NCBI GenBank assembly: GCA_007134025.1 | Contig: SLLR01000061.1 | Span: 23,183-87,182 of the forward strand | Origin: Desulfuromonadaceae bacterium | Lineage (GTDB): Bacteria; Desulfobacterota; Desulfuromonadia; Desulfuromonadales; Syntrophotaleaceae | DNA: 64,000 bases | Direction of reading: 5' to 3' | Shown: in pieces, positions 7,355-15,435 of the stretch | How the letters are laid out: each line of letters opens with the position of its first letter | Numbering within the stretch: position 1 is the first letter of the stretch | Program-made: the position numbers and the translations under genes | The notes under the pieces: generated by a model | What the model was told of the DNA's origin: nothing | Databases searched by the model: none | Seen by the model: the letters and a program-made list of their open reading frames with translations, nothing else

Positions 7355-9049
7355 TCAGACGGGACGATAGCGGACATAAAGGGGCCGTCCCGGTCGGGTC
7401 AGATAGAGGAAAAGTACCAGGCCGGCCGCCGGCAAGCCGGAACGGTGATGAAAGCGCGCTGCCAGATGCTGAACCTTAAAGCCCCGTCCTTTAAGAGCGG
7501 CTTGTACCCGCCGCAGTCGTTCCCGAACCCGCTGTTTTTCCTCGGCGTCGAGGTCGGTGTCAAAAAAATCCGGAACCTTGTCCTGGGCAATGCGCTCGCT
7601 CAGTGCCAGACCCCAGGCCAGACTTTCGCCGAGATATTTCTGCTGGGAAGGGGAGAAATGGCAACGGGAAAATTCCCAGAGCCGCTCGAAAATTTCCCGT
7701 TGAGCGAGGGGGCGGCGGAATAAGCCCTGCTCGCGCCAGAAGGCCTCCAGGCATTCCAGTCCGTCGCCCAAAGAGCCGCAGATGGAACTCAAAGCCTCCA
7801 GAAAGGGCCGACCCCGTTGTTCATTGTAGGTCAAATCGACAAGCCGGCCGATGCCTCGCAGGCGCTCGAGTTCGGCAAAGCTCATATGGCTTGTGCCGAG
7901 AACGCTGTAGGGCGGGTGAGGGTCAAAGCGGATGCCGTAACGGGAAGCGTCCCGGCGCAAAGGAGCCCCGGGCAGCAATTTGACCGGCTCCAGCTGCAGA
8001 TGGTGAGGGCGCAGGGCGGCGACCCGGTCGATGGAGTGGAGAAAATCCTTGAAACCCTGCCCCGGCAGGCCGGCGATGAGGTCGAGATGGAGTTGGATCG
8101 TGCCTATCTGGCGCAGGCGTCGGACATTGGTTTCCAGCACATCCAATGCCTCCGGCCGCTGGATGGCCCGCAGGGTGTCAGGCAAAGTCGACTGGATGCC
8201 GATTTCGAACTGGAAGGTGGCGGGCGGCACCTCGGAGAGCAGTTGCAGGGTCGCCTGGTCGAGAAGGTGGCCGCCGATCTCGAAATGAAAATGGCTGCCA
8301 CGGTTGTGGCGTAGAATGTATTTAAAGATCTGTCGGGCTCTTTCCGGGTCGTAATTGAAGGTGCGGTCCACCAGTTTGATTCGGGACACCCCTTGGCTCA
8401 TCAGCAGGTCCAGATCGCGGCAAATGCGATCCATGGAATAGGAGCGCACCGTCGTTTCCAGAGCGCTCATGCAGAAAGCGCAGCGATAGGGGCAGCCGCG
8501 GGATGTCTCCAGGTAGACAAAGCCGCGGTTCAGGTCGACCAGGCCAAGCTCGAAGGGTGATGGAATCGCGTCCAGCACCGCCAGAACCGGACCGTCGGGA
8601 TTCTCCCGAACGGTTTCGCCATCGCGCCAGGTCAGGCGCGGCACCTGTTCCGGGGGGCGGTTCTGCAGCCAGGCGGCAAGCAGTCCGCGCAAAGGCTCTT
8701 CACCCTCGCCCCGCACCAAAGCACGGATAGCGGGATGCCTTGCCAGCAATTCCGGCCCGTCGAAACTGACTTCCGGGCCGCCGATCACGATGCGTAACTC
8801 GGGGCGGACCGTCACCAGCGCGTCGGCCAGTTCCAGGGTCTGGCGCCGGTTCCAGATGGCGATGGAAAAAGCGATGACATCGGGGGCTTCGGCCAGCAAG
8901 GCGCCGAGAAGCTGTTCACGGGGCTCGTGGACGGTAAACTCGCGAATTTGCAGGTCGGCGCCGAGATCCCGGCAATAGGCCGCCAGCAGTGGCAGGGCCA
9001 GGCTGGCGTGAATATATTTGCTGTGCAAGGTGGTCAGCAGAATGCGCAT
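7355..9049 (-). CDS. B12-binding-domain radical SAM protein, DUF4080 type
   Basis: A 564-residue protein. The N-terminal 150 residues form a Rossmann-like cobalamin-binding domain (MRILLTTLHSKYIHASLALP, then VIAFSIAIWNRR and RIVIGGPEVSF). A radical-SAM core follows, with the cluster motif CPYRCAFC at Cys186, Cys190 and Cys193, then GGHLLDQATLQLL and IGIQSTLPDTLRAI typical of the Elp3-like fold. The C-terminal third matches the DUF4080 region found in this family. Such proteins use S-adenosylmethionine and probably a corrinoid, but this subgroup has no established substrate. The start at 9049 was chosen because the motif MRILLTT begins the conserved fold; its ribosome-binding site is poor. It is transcribed divergently from another radical-SAM gene. 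Confidence 0.88.
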   Translation of the reverse strand: MRILLTTLHSKYIHASLALPLLAAYCRDLGADLQIREFTVHEPREQLLGALLAEAPDVIAFSIAIWNRRQTLELADALVTVRPELRIVIGGPEVSFDGPELLARHPAIRALVRGEGEEPLRGLLAAWLQNRPPEQVPRLTWRDGETVRENPDGPVLAVLDAIPSPFELGLVDLNRGFVYLETSRGCPYRCAFCMSALETTVRSYSMDRICRDLDLLMSQGVSRIKLVDRTFNYDPERARQIFKYILRHNRGSHFHFEIGGHLLDQATLQLLSEVPPATFQFEIGIQSTLPDTLRAIQRPEALDVLETNVRRLRQIGTIQLHLDLIAGLPGQGFKDFLHSIDRVAALRPHHLQLEPVKLLPGAPLRRDASRYGIRFDPHPPYSVLGTSHMSFAELERLRGIGRLVDLTYNEQRGRPFLEALSSICGSLGDGLECLEAFWREQGLFRRPLAQREIFERLWEFSRCHFSPSQQKYLGESLAWGLALSERIAQDKVPDFFDTDLDAEEKQRVRERLRRVQAALKGRGFKVQHLAARFHHRSGLPAAGLVLFLYLTRPGRPLYVRYRPV

Positions 9050-9110
9050 GGCGGAAGCATAAGCCAAGCAGGTGTGCCAGATAAAGGATCTTTTTAACGA
9101 CGACCGAAGA

Positions 9111-9139
9111 TTGCTCTGGTCAGGGCGCTGTGCTATGCT
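9111..9139 (+). promoter_or_regulatory. Putative sigma-70 promoter
   Basis: TTGCTC (9111-9116) and TATGCT (9134-9139) are separated by 17 bp in the divergent region between the two radical-SAM genes. It points towards the 9297 gene and would leave a leader of about 150 nt. Confidence 0.5.
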
Positions 9140-9296
9140 GGCGACCAGCTCAACGGAGAATAAATCTTCGCAAAAAGACACTGTTCAGCACAGGTCTCGA
9201 GGCGTCCGCGCCGAAAGTGTTCGGCGGCCTCAATCTTCTGCCTCTCGCCGCGGCGCTTTCTGTTTTAAGTCCATACCGTCGAACAAGGAATCCCCT

Positions 9297-10628
9297 ATGT
9301 CCCGAAGGCAAACCATTCTCGCGGTCGTGGCGGATCGGAACGGCGAGGTTTTTGAGCACCCCGATCTGCTGATGGTCGGTATGAACGGTATGGAGAACCG
9401 CCGGCCCCGGCCCTCGGAGCTGACCCCCCTTCCCGAAGGCAGCCGGCTGTTTACGGTCCCCGACACGCCCCCTATCGGTTTTGATCCCCGCAGCGGTTCC
9501 ACGAAGACCCTGCGGCGCCTTCCCCGGGCCTTAGGGGGGGGGGTGGTGCAAGCGGTATCGGCCTTTTTGACCCCCGGGTTTATGCGCACCCTGCTCCCCG
9601 CCGCCGATTACGACCGCAAGCAAGTGCAGTTGCCCCTCTGGGCTTACACGGCGGTGGGCTGGTGCGTGGAAGAACAGCGATTCTACGCGGCGGCGGTGCG
9701 GGTGGATCGGAATACCCAGTGGCAACCCGATCATTTCGACGACCGGCAGCTCGACCCTCTGGTGCGGCGCCTGCTCGCAGAGCAGCCGGACAACCGGCTT
9801 CTTGAACAATTGGCCCGTTGTGCCCTTGATTACCACTGCTTTGCCGCCAAGAATCTGTTTTTCCGTCGCTGGGAAGCGCCGCTGCCGACTTCGCCCCAAT
9901 GCAACGCCCGCTGTCTCGGCTGCATCTCTCTGCAGGAAGCGCCCGACTGTTGCCCTTCAAGCCAGGAGCGCATTACCTTTGTTCCCACCGTGGAGGAACT
10001 GGCCGGTATTGCCGTGCCCCACCTGGAGCAGGCCGAGAATGCCATTGTGTCCTTTGGCCAGGGATGTGAGGGGGATCCTATTCTGCAGGCCGACCGCATC
10101 TGCGCCGCGGTTCGGGAAATGCGTCGCCGCACCGACCGGGGAACCATCAACTTCAACTCCAACGCCTCCGATCCCGAGGCTGTGGAGCGCCTCATCGAGG
10201 CCGGGATCGATTCGCTGCGGGTCTCCATGAACTCGGTGCAGGAGGCATTTTACAACAGCTATCACCGGCCTTGCGGCTATCGCTTTGCCGATGTTTGTGA
10301 ATCCCTTCGTCGGGCCAGGCGCGCCGGGCTTTTCACCATGCTCAACTACCTGGTGTTTCCCGGAATCACCGACCGGGAAGACGAGGTGGAGGCGCTCATC
10401 GAGTTGCTTGAGGAGACCGGCATCGACCTGATTCAGATGCGCAACCTCAGCATCGACCCGGCCCTCTACTGGAAGGCTCTGGGAGGCGGGGGCGAAGGGA
10501 TGGGCATGGCGGCAATGCTGGAGCGGGTGAAGGCGCGGATTCCGCGCATACAGTACGGCTACTTCAATCGCACACGGGACAATTTTTTCCCGCCGGGTTT
10601 TGAGAGCGACTGGCCACTGGACCCTTAA
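9297..10628 (+). CDS. Radical SAM protein of unknown substrate
   Basis: A 443-residue protein. The first 200 residues form an uncharacterised N-terminal domain (MSRRQTILAVVADRNGEVFE, LLMVGMNGMENRRPRPSELT). The radical-SAM cluster motif CNARCLGC follows at Cys202, Cys206 and Cys209, then a TIM-barrel-like sequence (FGQGCEGDPIL, INFNSNASDPEAVERLIEAGIDSLRVSMNS). The SAM-binding GEGEP-type element reads GQGCEGDP here. The start at 9297 has AAGGA 8 nt upstream. It is divergent from the B12-type radical-SAM gene and is followed by a long hairpin. Function is not recognised; the C-terminus (FPPGFESDWPLDP) has no added iron-sulfur cluster motif. Confidence 0.82.
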   Translation: MSRRQTILAVVADRNGEVFEHPDLLMVGMNGMENRRPRPSELTPLPEGSRLFTVPDTPPIGFDPRSGSTKTLRRLPRALGGGVVQAVSAFLTPGFMRTLLPAADYDRKQVQLPLWAYTAVGWCVEEQRFYAAAVRVDRNTQWQPDHFDDRQLDPLVRRLLAEQPDNRLLEQLARCALDYHCFAAKNLFFRRWEAPLPTSPQCNARCLGCISLQEAPDCCPSSQERITFVPTVEELAGIAVPHLEQAENAIVSFGQGCEGDPILQADRICAAVREMRRRTDRGTINFNSNASDPEAVERLIEAGIDSLRVSMNSVQEAFYNSYHRPCGYRFADVCESLRRARRAGLFTMLNYLVFPGITDREDEVEALIELLEETGIDLIQMRNLSIDPALYWKALGGGGEGMGMAAMLERVKARIPRIQYGYFNRTRDNFFPPGFESDWPLDP

Positions 10629-10637
10629 TTGATTTCC

Positions 10638-10679
10638 GCCGTCTGGAAGCACCGGGCTCGTCCGGTGCTTCCAGACGGC
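10638..10679. repeat. Perfect 18-bp inverted repeat between the radical-SAM gene and glrK
   Basis: GCCGTCTGGAAGCACCGG (10638-10655) and its exact complement (10662-10679) flank a GCTCGT loop. It lies 10 bp after the radical-SAM stop codon. It would form a very stable RNA hairpin, but no T-run follows on either strand, so it is not a standard intrinsic terminator. Confidence 0.8.
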
Positions 10680-10707
10680 CGTCGCCTCGCTCCTTGCCGG
10701 GGATCTC

Positions 10708-12156
10708 ATGCGTTTTTATCGTCCCAAATCGTTTCTGACCCTGGTTCTGATCGGTTTTGCGGTGGTTTCCCTGCCGCTGCTGCTGGCTCTGGTTAATGCG
10801 GAAATTTTTATGTCCCGGCTGGCCCAGCGCAGCAGCGAGGAGATTCACCGTTCGGTGGCAATGATCCAGGGCAGTCGCAGTCTGCTGGACGAACTTTTGT
10901 TCATGGAACGTCGCGCCCGCCAGTATCAGGTGCTCGGGGATCCCGAACTGCTGCAGGATATCAGTGCCCGCCATCGGCAGTTTGTCCAGACCATCGACCG
11001 ATTGCTCGATTTGTCCCGGGACGAGGAACAGCGGCAGCGACTGCTGACCCTCAAGGACGAAGAAGAGGCTCTCTATCTGCACTGGCTCAAGGTGTTTCCC
11101 GAACTGCCGGTGACCGAGCAGCCACCCATGGACCGTTTCGCCCAACTCAGTACTCAGGCCCGGCAGATTTATCTGCAAAGCCAGGTGCTGATCGTCAGGG
11201 AAACCGAGGCCATGCAGCAGGCGACCCGTAGGGCCCGCAGCTTTCTCGCCTGGCTGCCGCTGCTGCTGGTGGTGGTCACGACCGCTATCGTGTCGCTGTT
11301 CACGACCCTGCTGGCCAAGCCCATTCGCCAGATCGCCCAGGCCATCAACCGTCTCGGTGAGGGTGATTTTCAGGAACCGGTTCGCATCGGCGGCCCGCGG
11401 GACCTGGAATATCTGGGACTGCGCCTGGACTGGCTACGGGTTCGTCTCGGAGAGGTGGAGCGGGACAAGAGCCGCTTTCTGGCCCATGTTTCCCATGAAC
11501 TCAAAACCCCCCTTTCCTCGCTGCGGGAAGGCTCGGAGCTGCTTGCCGATGAGGCCGTTGGTCCTCTCAGCGAGGCTCAGCAGGAGGTGGTCGGGATTCT
11601 GCGCCGCAATGGCTTGCAGTTGCAGAAACTCATCGACAACCTCCTCGGCTACAGCAGAGCGCAGGCGGAAATGCCGTCTTGTCGCCACGACCGGCTCGAT
11701 TTTGCTCATCTGATTGAAACGGTGGTGGCCGATCATCGTGCCATGATCATGAAGAAAAAGATTCGATTGCAGTTGAAGCTGGCGCCACTGACGGTACGGG
11801 GCGACGGTGAACGGCTGGCGGTGGTGGTCGACAACCTGCTGTCCAACGCGGTTAAATTCACTCCGCCTGAGGGCGAGATTCGGGTTCGGCTGGTCGGTAA
11901 TAAAAACCAGGTTCTGCTCGAAGTCAGCGACAGCGGACCTGGCATTCCCCAAGAGGAGCACGGCAAAATTTACCGACCTTTTTATCAGGCGGGAACTCCC
12001 TATGTCGGTCCGGTTTCGGGAACCGGTCTCGGCCTGTCTATTGTCAAGGAATATGTTCGGGATCACAACGGCCAGATCCGGCTGTGTGCCGGTTCGCTGG
12101 GCGGAGCCTGTTTTCAGGTGTTGTTGCCACGGGAAGAGGGAGAGTTGAGGCCATGA
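10708..12156 (+). CDS. glrK: Sensor histidine kinase, GlrK/QseE-like
   Basis: A 482-residue membrane kinase. It has a transmembrane helix near residues 10-30, a periplasmic helical domain, a second helix near 190-212 and a HAMP-like linker. The dimerisation/phosphotransfer motif HVSHELKTPLSSL follows with His263 as the predicted phosphorylation site. The HATPase domain has N-box VVDNLLSNAVKF, G1 DSGPGIP and G2 GTGLGLSIV. It is the first gene of a three-gene cassette with a lipoprotein and a sigma-54-type regulator, the arrangement of enterobacterial glrK-qseG-glrR (qseE-qseG-qseF), where the kinase senses envelope-related signals. Its stop overlaps the next start (ATGA). The signal it senses is not deducible. 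Confidence 0.88.
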   Translation: MRFYRPKSFLTLVLIGFAVVSLPLLLALVNAEIFMSRLAQRSSEEIHRSVAMIQGSRSLLDELLFMERRARQYQVLGDPELLQDISARHRQFVQTIDRLLDLSRDEEQRQRLLTLKDEEEALYLHWLKVFPELPVTEQPPMDRFAQLSTQARQIYLQSQVLIVRETEAMQQATRRARSFLAWLPLLLVVVTTAIVSLFTTLLAKPIRQIAQAINRLGEGDFQEPVRIGGPRDLEYLGLRLDWLRVRLGEVERDKSRFLAHVSHELKTPLSSLREGSELLADEAVGPLSEAQQEVVGILRRNGLQLQKLIDNLLGYSRAQAEMPSCRHDRLDFAHLIETVVADHRAMIMKKKIRLQLKLAPLTVRGDGERLAVVVDNLLSNAVKFTPPEGEIRVRLVGNKNQVLLEVSDSGPGIPQEEHGKIYRPFYQAGTPYVGPVSGTGLGLSIVKEYVRDHNGQIRLCAGSLGGACFQVLLPREEGELRP

Positions 12157-12671
12157 AGGGTTGTATCGGGTGGTGCGCGGTCCTCTTGACGCTGGTGGTG
12201 CTATCGGGCGGCTGTGCTGCGATGGGTGAGCACAGGGATCTGTTTCGTCCGGCCGGGTTGCAAAAGGACGCGGCCTGGGTGCTGCGGGAGAGTCGCCGTA
12301 TCGGGCAGCTGGCGGAAGCGGAGCGGCGTGTCGAGTATCGCCGATTGCAGCAAAACGCCGCCCTGCCCGGCGGTGAAGAAGCTGGACTGGTGCTGGCTTG
12401 TGTGGTGTTGCGGCCACAAAGCTCCTTCGACGATCCGGATCTGGCGCTACGCCGGGTGCAGGAGGCGCGGCGGCGGACCGATCTTTCCGAGGATTTACTC
12501 GCTCTGGCGGAACTGCTGGAGGCGCTGATCTTGCAGCAACAACAGCTGAAACGGGAACTGGGCACGGAGCGGGAACGCTCCGGGTCCTTGGCTGACAAAC
12601 TCAGGGCGCTCGAAGACATCGAAAAAATCATCCAGGAGCGAGAGCAGAAGGCTTTGCCTCTGCCAAGATAA
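12153..12671 (+). CDS. QseG-like outer-membrane lipoprotein
   Basis: A 172-residue protein with a lipoprotein signal peptide ending in LSGGC (lipid-modified Cys near residue 21), followed by a mostly helical, charged region and a C-terminal coiled coil (LQQQQLKRELGTERERSGSL). Its start overlaps the glrK stop codon by ATGA and it ends 5 bp before glrR, so the three genes are translationally linked. In enterobacteria QseG is a lipoprotein that contacts the periplasmic part of the kinase. Sequence similarity to QseG is weak by eye, so the call depends mainly on gene order and architecture. Confidence 0.75.
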   Translation: MKGCIGWCAVLLTLVVLSGGCAAMGEHRDLFRPAGLQKDAAWVLRESRRIGQLAEAERRVEYRRLQQNAALPGGEEAGLVLACVVLRPQSSFDDPDLALRRVQEARRRTDLSEDLLALAELLEALILQQQQLKRELGTERERSGSLADKLRALEDIEKIIQEREQKALPLPR

Positions 12672-12676
12672 GGACT

Positions 12677-14038
12677 ATGGAAGAACACGATCGCTATCGC
12701 CTGTTGCTGGTGGACGACGACGTCGACCTGCTGCGGCTGCTGAGCATTCGCCTCAACGCTGCCGGCTACCAGGTAACGGTGGCCCAGAGCGGCGAGCAGG
12801 CACTGGCCCTGCTGCCGGTGGTCAGGCCCCATCTGCTGCTCAGCGACATGCGCATGGAGGGGATGGACGGGCTGGCCCTGTTCGAGGCCGTTCGCAAGAA
12901 CTACAGCGCGTTGCCGGTGATCATCATGACCGCCCACGGTTCGATCCCCGATGCCGTCGAGGCCACCCGTCGGGGAGTTTACGGGTTTCTCGCCAAGCCT
13001 CTGCAGAAGGAAGAACTGCTGGCGGAAATCTCCCGTGCCTTGAGTCTGTGCGGAGGAGCTCTGACCCCTGAAGCCGACCTGGAGGGTCCGGAGCACTGGC
13101 GTCGCGAGATCATCACTCAGTCGCCGCGGATGCTCGATTTGCTGTCCCGGGCCAAACTGGCCGCCGAAAGCGGTTCGGCAGTTCTGATCCGCGGGGAGAG
13201 CGGGACCGGTAAAGAGATGCTGGCGCGAGCCATTCACTGGGCCAGCGGCCGCTGCGACGGACCTTTTGTGGGCATCAACTGCGGAGCGATTCCCGATACC
13301 CTGCTGGAGTCTGAGCTGTTCGGCCACAGCAAGGGCGCCTTTACCGGGGCGGTCAAGGACTATCCCGGTCTTTTCCGCTCGGCCCAGGGGGGCACCCTGT
13401 TTCTCGACGAAATCGGCGACATGCCCCTGAATCTGCAAGTGAAGCTTCTGCGGGTTCTGCAGGAAAGGCGCATGCGCCCCTTGGGAGCGGTGGCGTCGGT
13501 GGATATTGATGTGCGGATTATTTCCGCCACTCATCGTCAACTCGAGGAGGAGATCAGCGCAGGGAATTTTCGGGAGGACCTCTACTACCGACTGAATGTG
13601 GTGGCGCTGGAACTGCCCTGCCTGGCGGACCGCCGGGAAGATATTCCCCTTTTAGCCCAGTATTTTCTCCAGGAGCTGGTTGCCCGTTCGGGCAAACAGC
13701 TCAGCGGCTTCGCTCCGGAAGCCATGGAGATTCTGCTCAACGCCGCCTGGCCGGGAAACGTACGGCAGTTGTGCAACGTGGTGGAACAGGGGGTGGCTCT
13801 TTCCACCAGCCCGATTATTCCGGCCGAGCTGATCAGCAGCGCCATCAAGGAAAGCAGGGATCAGATCCTGCCTTTTAGTGAGGCCCGCCGAGAATTTGAA
13901 CAGCAGTACCTGGTGCGTCTGATGCAGCTGACCAAGGGCAACGTGTCCCATGCTGCGCGCATTGCCGGCCGCAATCGCACTGAGTTTTACAAACTGCTGG
14001 GACGTCATCATATCGTGCCGGCTCTTTTCAAGGAATGA
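12677..14038 (+). CDS. glrR: Sigma-54-dependent response regulator, GlrR/QseF-like
   Basis: A 453-residue NtrC-family regulator. The receiver domain (1-120) has acidic pocket LLVDDDVDLL and phospho-acceptor Asp57 in LLLSDMRMEG. The AAA+ domain (about 145-380) has Walker A GESGTGKE, the sigma-54 contact loop GAFTGA near residue 220, Walker B TLFLDEIGDM and an arginine finger region. A Fis-type helix-turn-helix follows (KGNVSHAARIAGRNRTEFYKLL). It activates sigma-54 promoters after phosphorylation by the upstream kinase. A sigma-54 promoter candidate lies 220 bp downstream of its stop codon (14260-14275), in front of a membrane protein and an SH3-domain gene, making those likely targets. Confidence 0.92.
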   Translation: MEEHDRYRLLLVDDDVDLLRLLSIRLNAAGYQVTVAQSGEQALALLPVVRPHLLLSDMRMEGMDGLALFEAVRKNYSALPVIIMTAHGSIPDAVEATRRGVYGFLAKPLQKEELLAEISRALSLCGGALTPEADLEGPEHWRREIITQSPRMLDLLSRAKLAAESGSAVLIRGESGTGKEMLARAIHWASGRCDGPFVGINCGAIPDTLLESELFGHSKGAFTGAVKDYPGLFRSAQGGTLFLDEIGDMPLNLQVKLLRVLQERRMRPLGAVASVDIDVRIISATHRQLEEEISAGNFREDLYYRLNVVALELPCLADRREDIPLLAQYFLQELVARSGKQLSGFAPEAMEILLNAAWPGNVRQLCNVVEQGVALSTSPIIPAELISSAIKESRDQILPFSEARREFEQQYLVRLMQLTKGNVSHAARIAGRNRTEFYKLLGRHHIVPALFKE

Positions 14039-14060
14039 TTACGCACATTGTTGCCATTAA

Positions 14061-14084
14061 GCGACACCTGGTGCGCGTTTTTTT
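14061..14084 (+). terminator. Intrinsic terminator after glrR
   Basis: A stem formed by GCG-A-CAC and GTG-CGC (one bulged A) around CTG is followed by seven T residues (14078-14084), 23 bp after the glrR stop codon. Confidence 0.6.
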
Positions 14085-14259
14085 CGCAAGGGAGGAACAA
14101 CAAAAGAGGATTTGGCGCCGTTTTGGTCGTTATGATGAGTTCCTGCAGCTGACGTTTTAAGGTGACTGTCGTTTTTTGGCAACGGCGATCGGCTATCCTT
14201 TTCGGGAGGCAAGGACCTTGCGAGCGGCACGGGGCTTGGCGGAGCCCGCAAGCCTTGGT

Positions 14260-14275
14260 TGGCCTTCACTTTGCA
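14260..14275 (+). promoter_or_regulatory. Candidate sigma-54 promoter
   Basis: TGGCCTTCACTTTGCA matches the -24/-12 consensus TGGCACRNNNNTTGCW at both essential doublets (GG and GC) with correct spacing. It lies 95 bp before a small membrane-protein gene and 416 bp before the SH3-domain gene, and 220 bp after a sigma-54 activator gene. No TGTC-N10-GACA GlrR-type site was found by eye upstream. Confidence 0.55.
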
Positions 14276-14369
14276 TATTTCTGAAGCCCGTCAACGTTGT
14301 TTTCATTCTTGATGGCATCGCCACAATTCAGTTGAGATGTCATCCTCTTGAGCAAGGAGTGCAGGCCCT

Positions 14370-14561
14370 ATGGTGACCGACACCGATATTTCTTCCGGGG
14401 GAATCCGGGATCCCTATCGTTCATTGCTTATTCTGTCAGGTGGCATTCTGCTGGCCCTGGCGCTGCTGGCCGGACAGGCGGGCTACCGTGAGGATTTGCC
14501 GCCGGCCCCTCAGCACAGTGCGAAAACCTCTGCTGTCGGGGGAATTCAAGTCAGCCGATGA
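14370..14561 (+). CDS. Small single-pass membrane protein, unknown function
   Basis: A 63-residue reading frame with AAGGAG ten nt before the ATG. One hydrophobic helix (residues about 18-35, SLLILSGGILLALALLAG) is followed by a proline-rich, polar tail. It follows the sigma-54 promoter candidate and precedes the SH3-domain gene by 130 bp, so it may be co-expressed with it. No family is recognised, and its reality rests on the ribosome-binding site and the membrane segment. Confidence 0.55.
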   Translation: MVTDTDISSGGIRDPYRSLLILSGGILLALALLAGQAGYREDLPPAPQHSAKTSAVGGIQVSR

Positions 14562-14690
14562 CCGGTCGTTTCAGGAATCTGTGTCGTTTGCGGCCGCCGG
14601 TTCATCCGTGGCGCCGGCCAGTTGCCGCCGGTGATCTCATTATTTCGGCCTGTGGGCCGCAATCCCAATCGGTCCAGTAAAGGAGTTGTT

Positions 14691-15362
14691 ATGCGGGTTT
14701 TCACCTTCTGTTGTTTGTTGCTCGGTCTGTTGGTGCTGGCAGCCGTGCCGGCTATTGCCGAAACGCGCTATGTGTCCGACCAGATCAGCATCACTTTGCG
14801 GCGTGGGCCGGGAACCCAGTACCGGATATTGCGATCTGTGACCACCGGCACAGCCTTGGAGGTTATCGAAGAAGAGGGGGATTACCTCAAAGTACGCACC
14901 CGGGACGGTCTCGAGGGTTATGTACTGAAGCAGTATATCAGTGCCCAGCTTCCCCGAGCCCAGGTTATAGCCCGTCTTGAACGGGAGTTGGGCCAGCTCA
15001 GGGAACGGCAGGCCGAAATGACCGGGCAGGCCACCGAATGGGGTCAAGAAAAAAAAGCCCTGCAGCAACAGCTTGCCGAAGCGCAGCGGGCCCTGACCCG
15101 GGAGCAGGAGTCTCGGGCGGCTTTGGAGAGGCAGTATCGGGTGCTGCAGGAAGGCGCCAGCAACGTCGTGGAACTGATGGAAGAACGGGACCGGCTGCAG
15201 GAAGAGAACAGCCGCTACGGTAGTGATCTGGAGCGTCTGCAGCGGGAAAATGAAAATCTGTTGCGCAAGGCCATGATCAAGTGGTTTCTGGCCGGCGCCG
15301 GGGTTCTTTTTGGTGGCTGGCTGCTGGGCAAAAGTTCACGGACCAAAAAACGGCCCTTTTAG
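14691..15362 (+). CDS. SH3b-domain protein with coiled coil and C-terminal membrane anchor (YgiM-like)
   Basis: A 223-residue exported protein. A signal peptide (FTFCCLLLGLLVLAAVPAIA) is followed by a bacterial SH3 domain (residues about 25-85, LRRGPGTQYRILRSVTTGT through DGLEGYVLKQYI). A long charged coiled coil (90-195) leads to a C-terminal membrane helix (MIKWFLAGAGVLFGGWLLG) with a basic tail. This is the architecture of the YgiM/TIGR04211 SH3-and-anchor family. It is probably periplasmic and anchored to the inner membrane, and may contact cell wall, but its role is not established. AAAGGAG lies six nt before the ATG. It is likely downstream of the sigma-54 promoter candidate and ends before a 26-bp terminator stem. 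Confidence 0.85.
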   Translation: MRVFTFCCLLLGLLVLAAVPAIAETRYVSDQISITLRRGPGTQYRILRSVTTGTALEVIEEEGDYLKVRTRDGLEGYVLKQYISAQLPRAQVIARLERELGQLRERQAEMTGQATEWGQEKKALQQQLAEAQRALTREQESRAALERQYRVLQEGASNVVELMEERDRLQEENSRYGSDLERLQRENENLLRKAMIKWFLAGAGVLFGGWLLGKSSRTKKRPF

Positions 15363-15379
15363 CCTTTGTTGCAGCATGT

Positions 15380-15435
15380 GAACAACCGGCATAAAAAAAC
15401 CCGCCTTGAGGCGGGTTTTTTTATGCCGGTTGTTC
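15380..15435. terminator. Bidirectional intrinsic terminator, 26-bp perfect stem
   Basis: A 26-nt arm (15380-15405) and its exact complement (15410-15435) surround a TTGA loop. The inner part is CCCGCC/GGCGGG flanked by A7 and T7, so each strand reads a GC stem followed by a T-run. It serves the convergent SH3 gene and the NAD(P)HX repair gene, whose stop codon overlaps the right arm. Confidence 0.95.

Noticed and set aside
9050..9080. Sigma-54 promoter for the DUF4080 gene (TGGCAC...TTGG)
   Set aside because: Spacing between the GG and GC doublets is one base too long.
12044..13540. Minus-strand frame opposite the QseG-like and glrR genes
   Set aside because: Low-complexity product; the plus-strand genes have complete domains and coupled starts.
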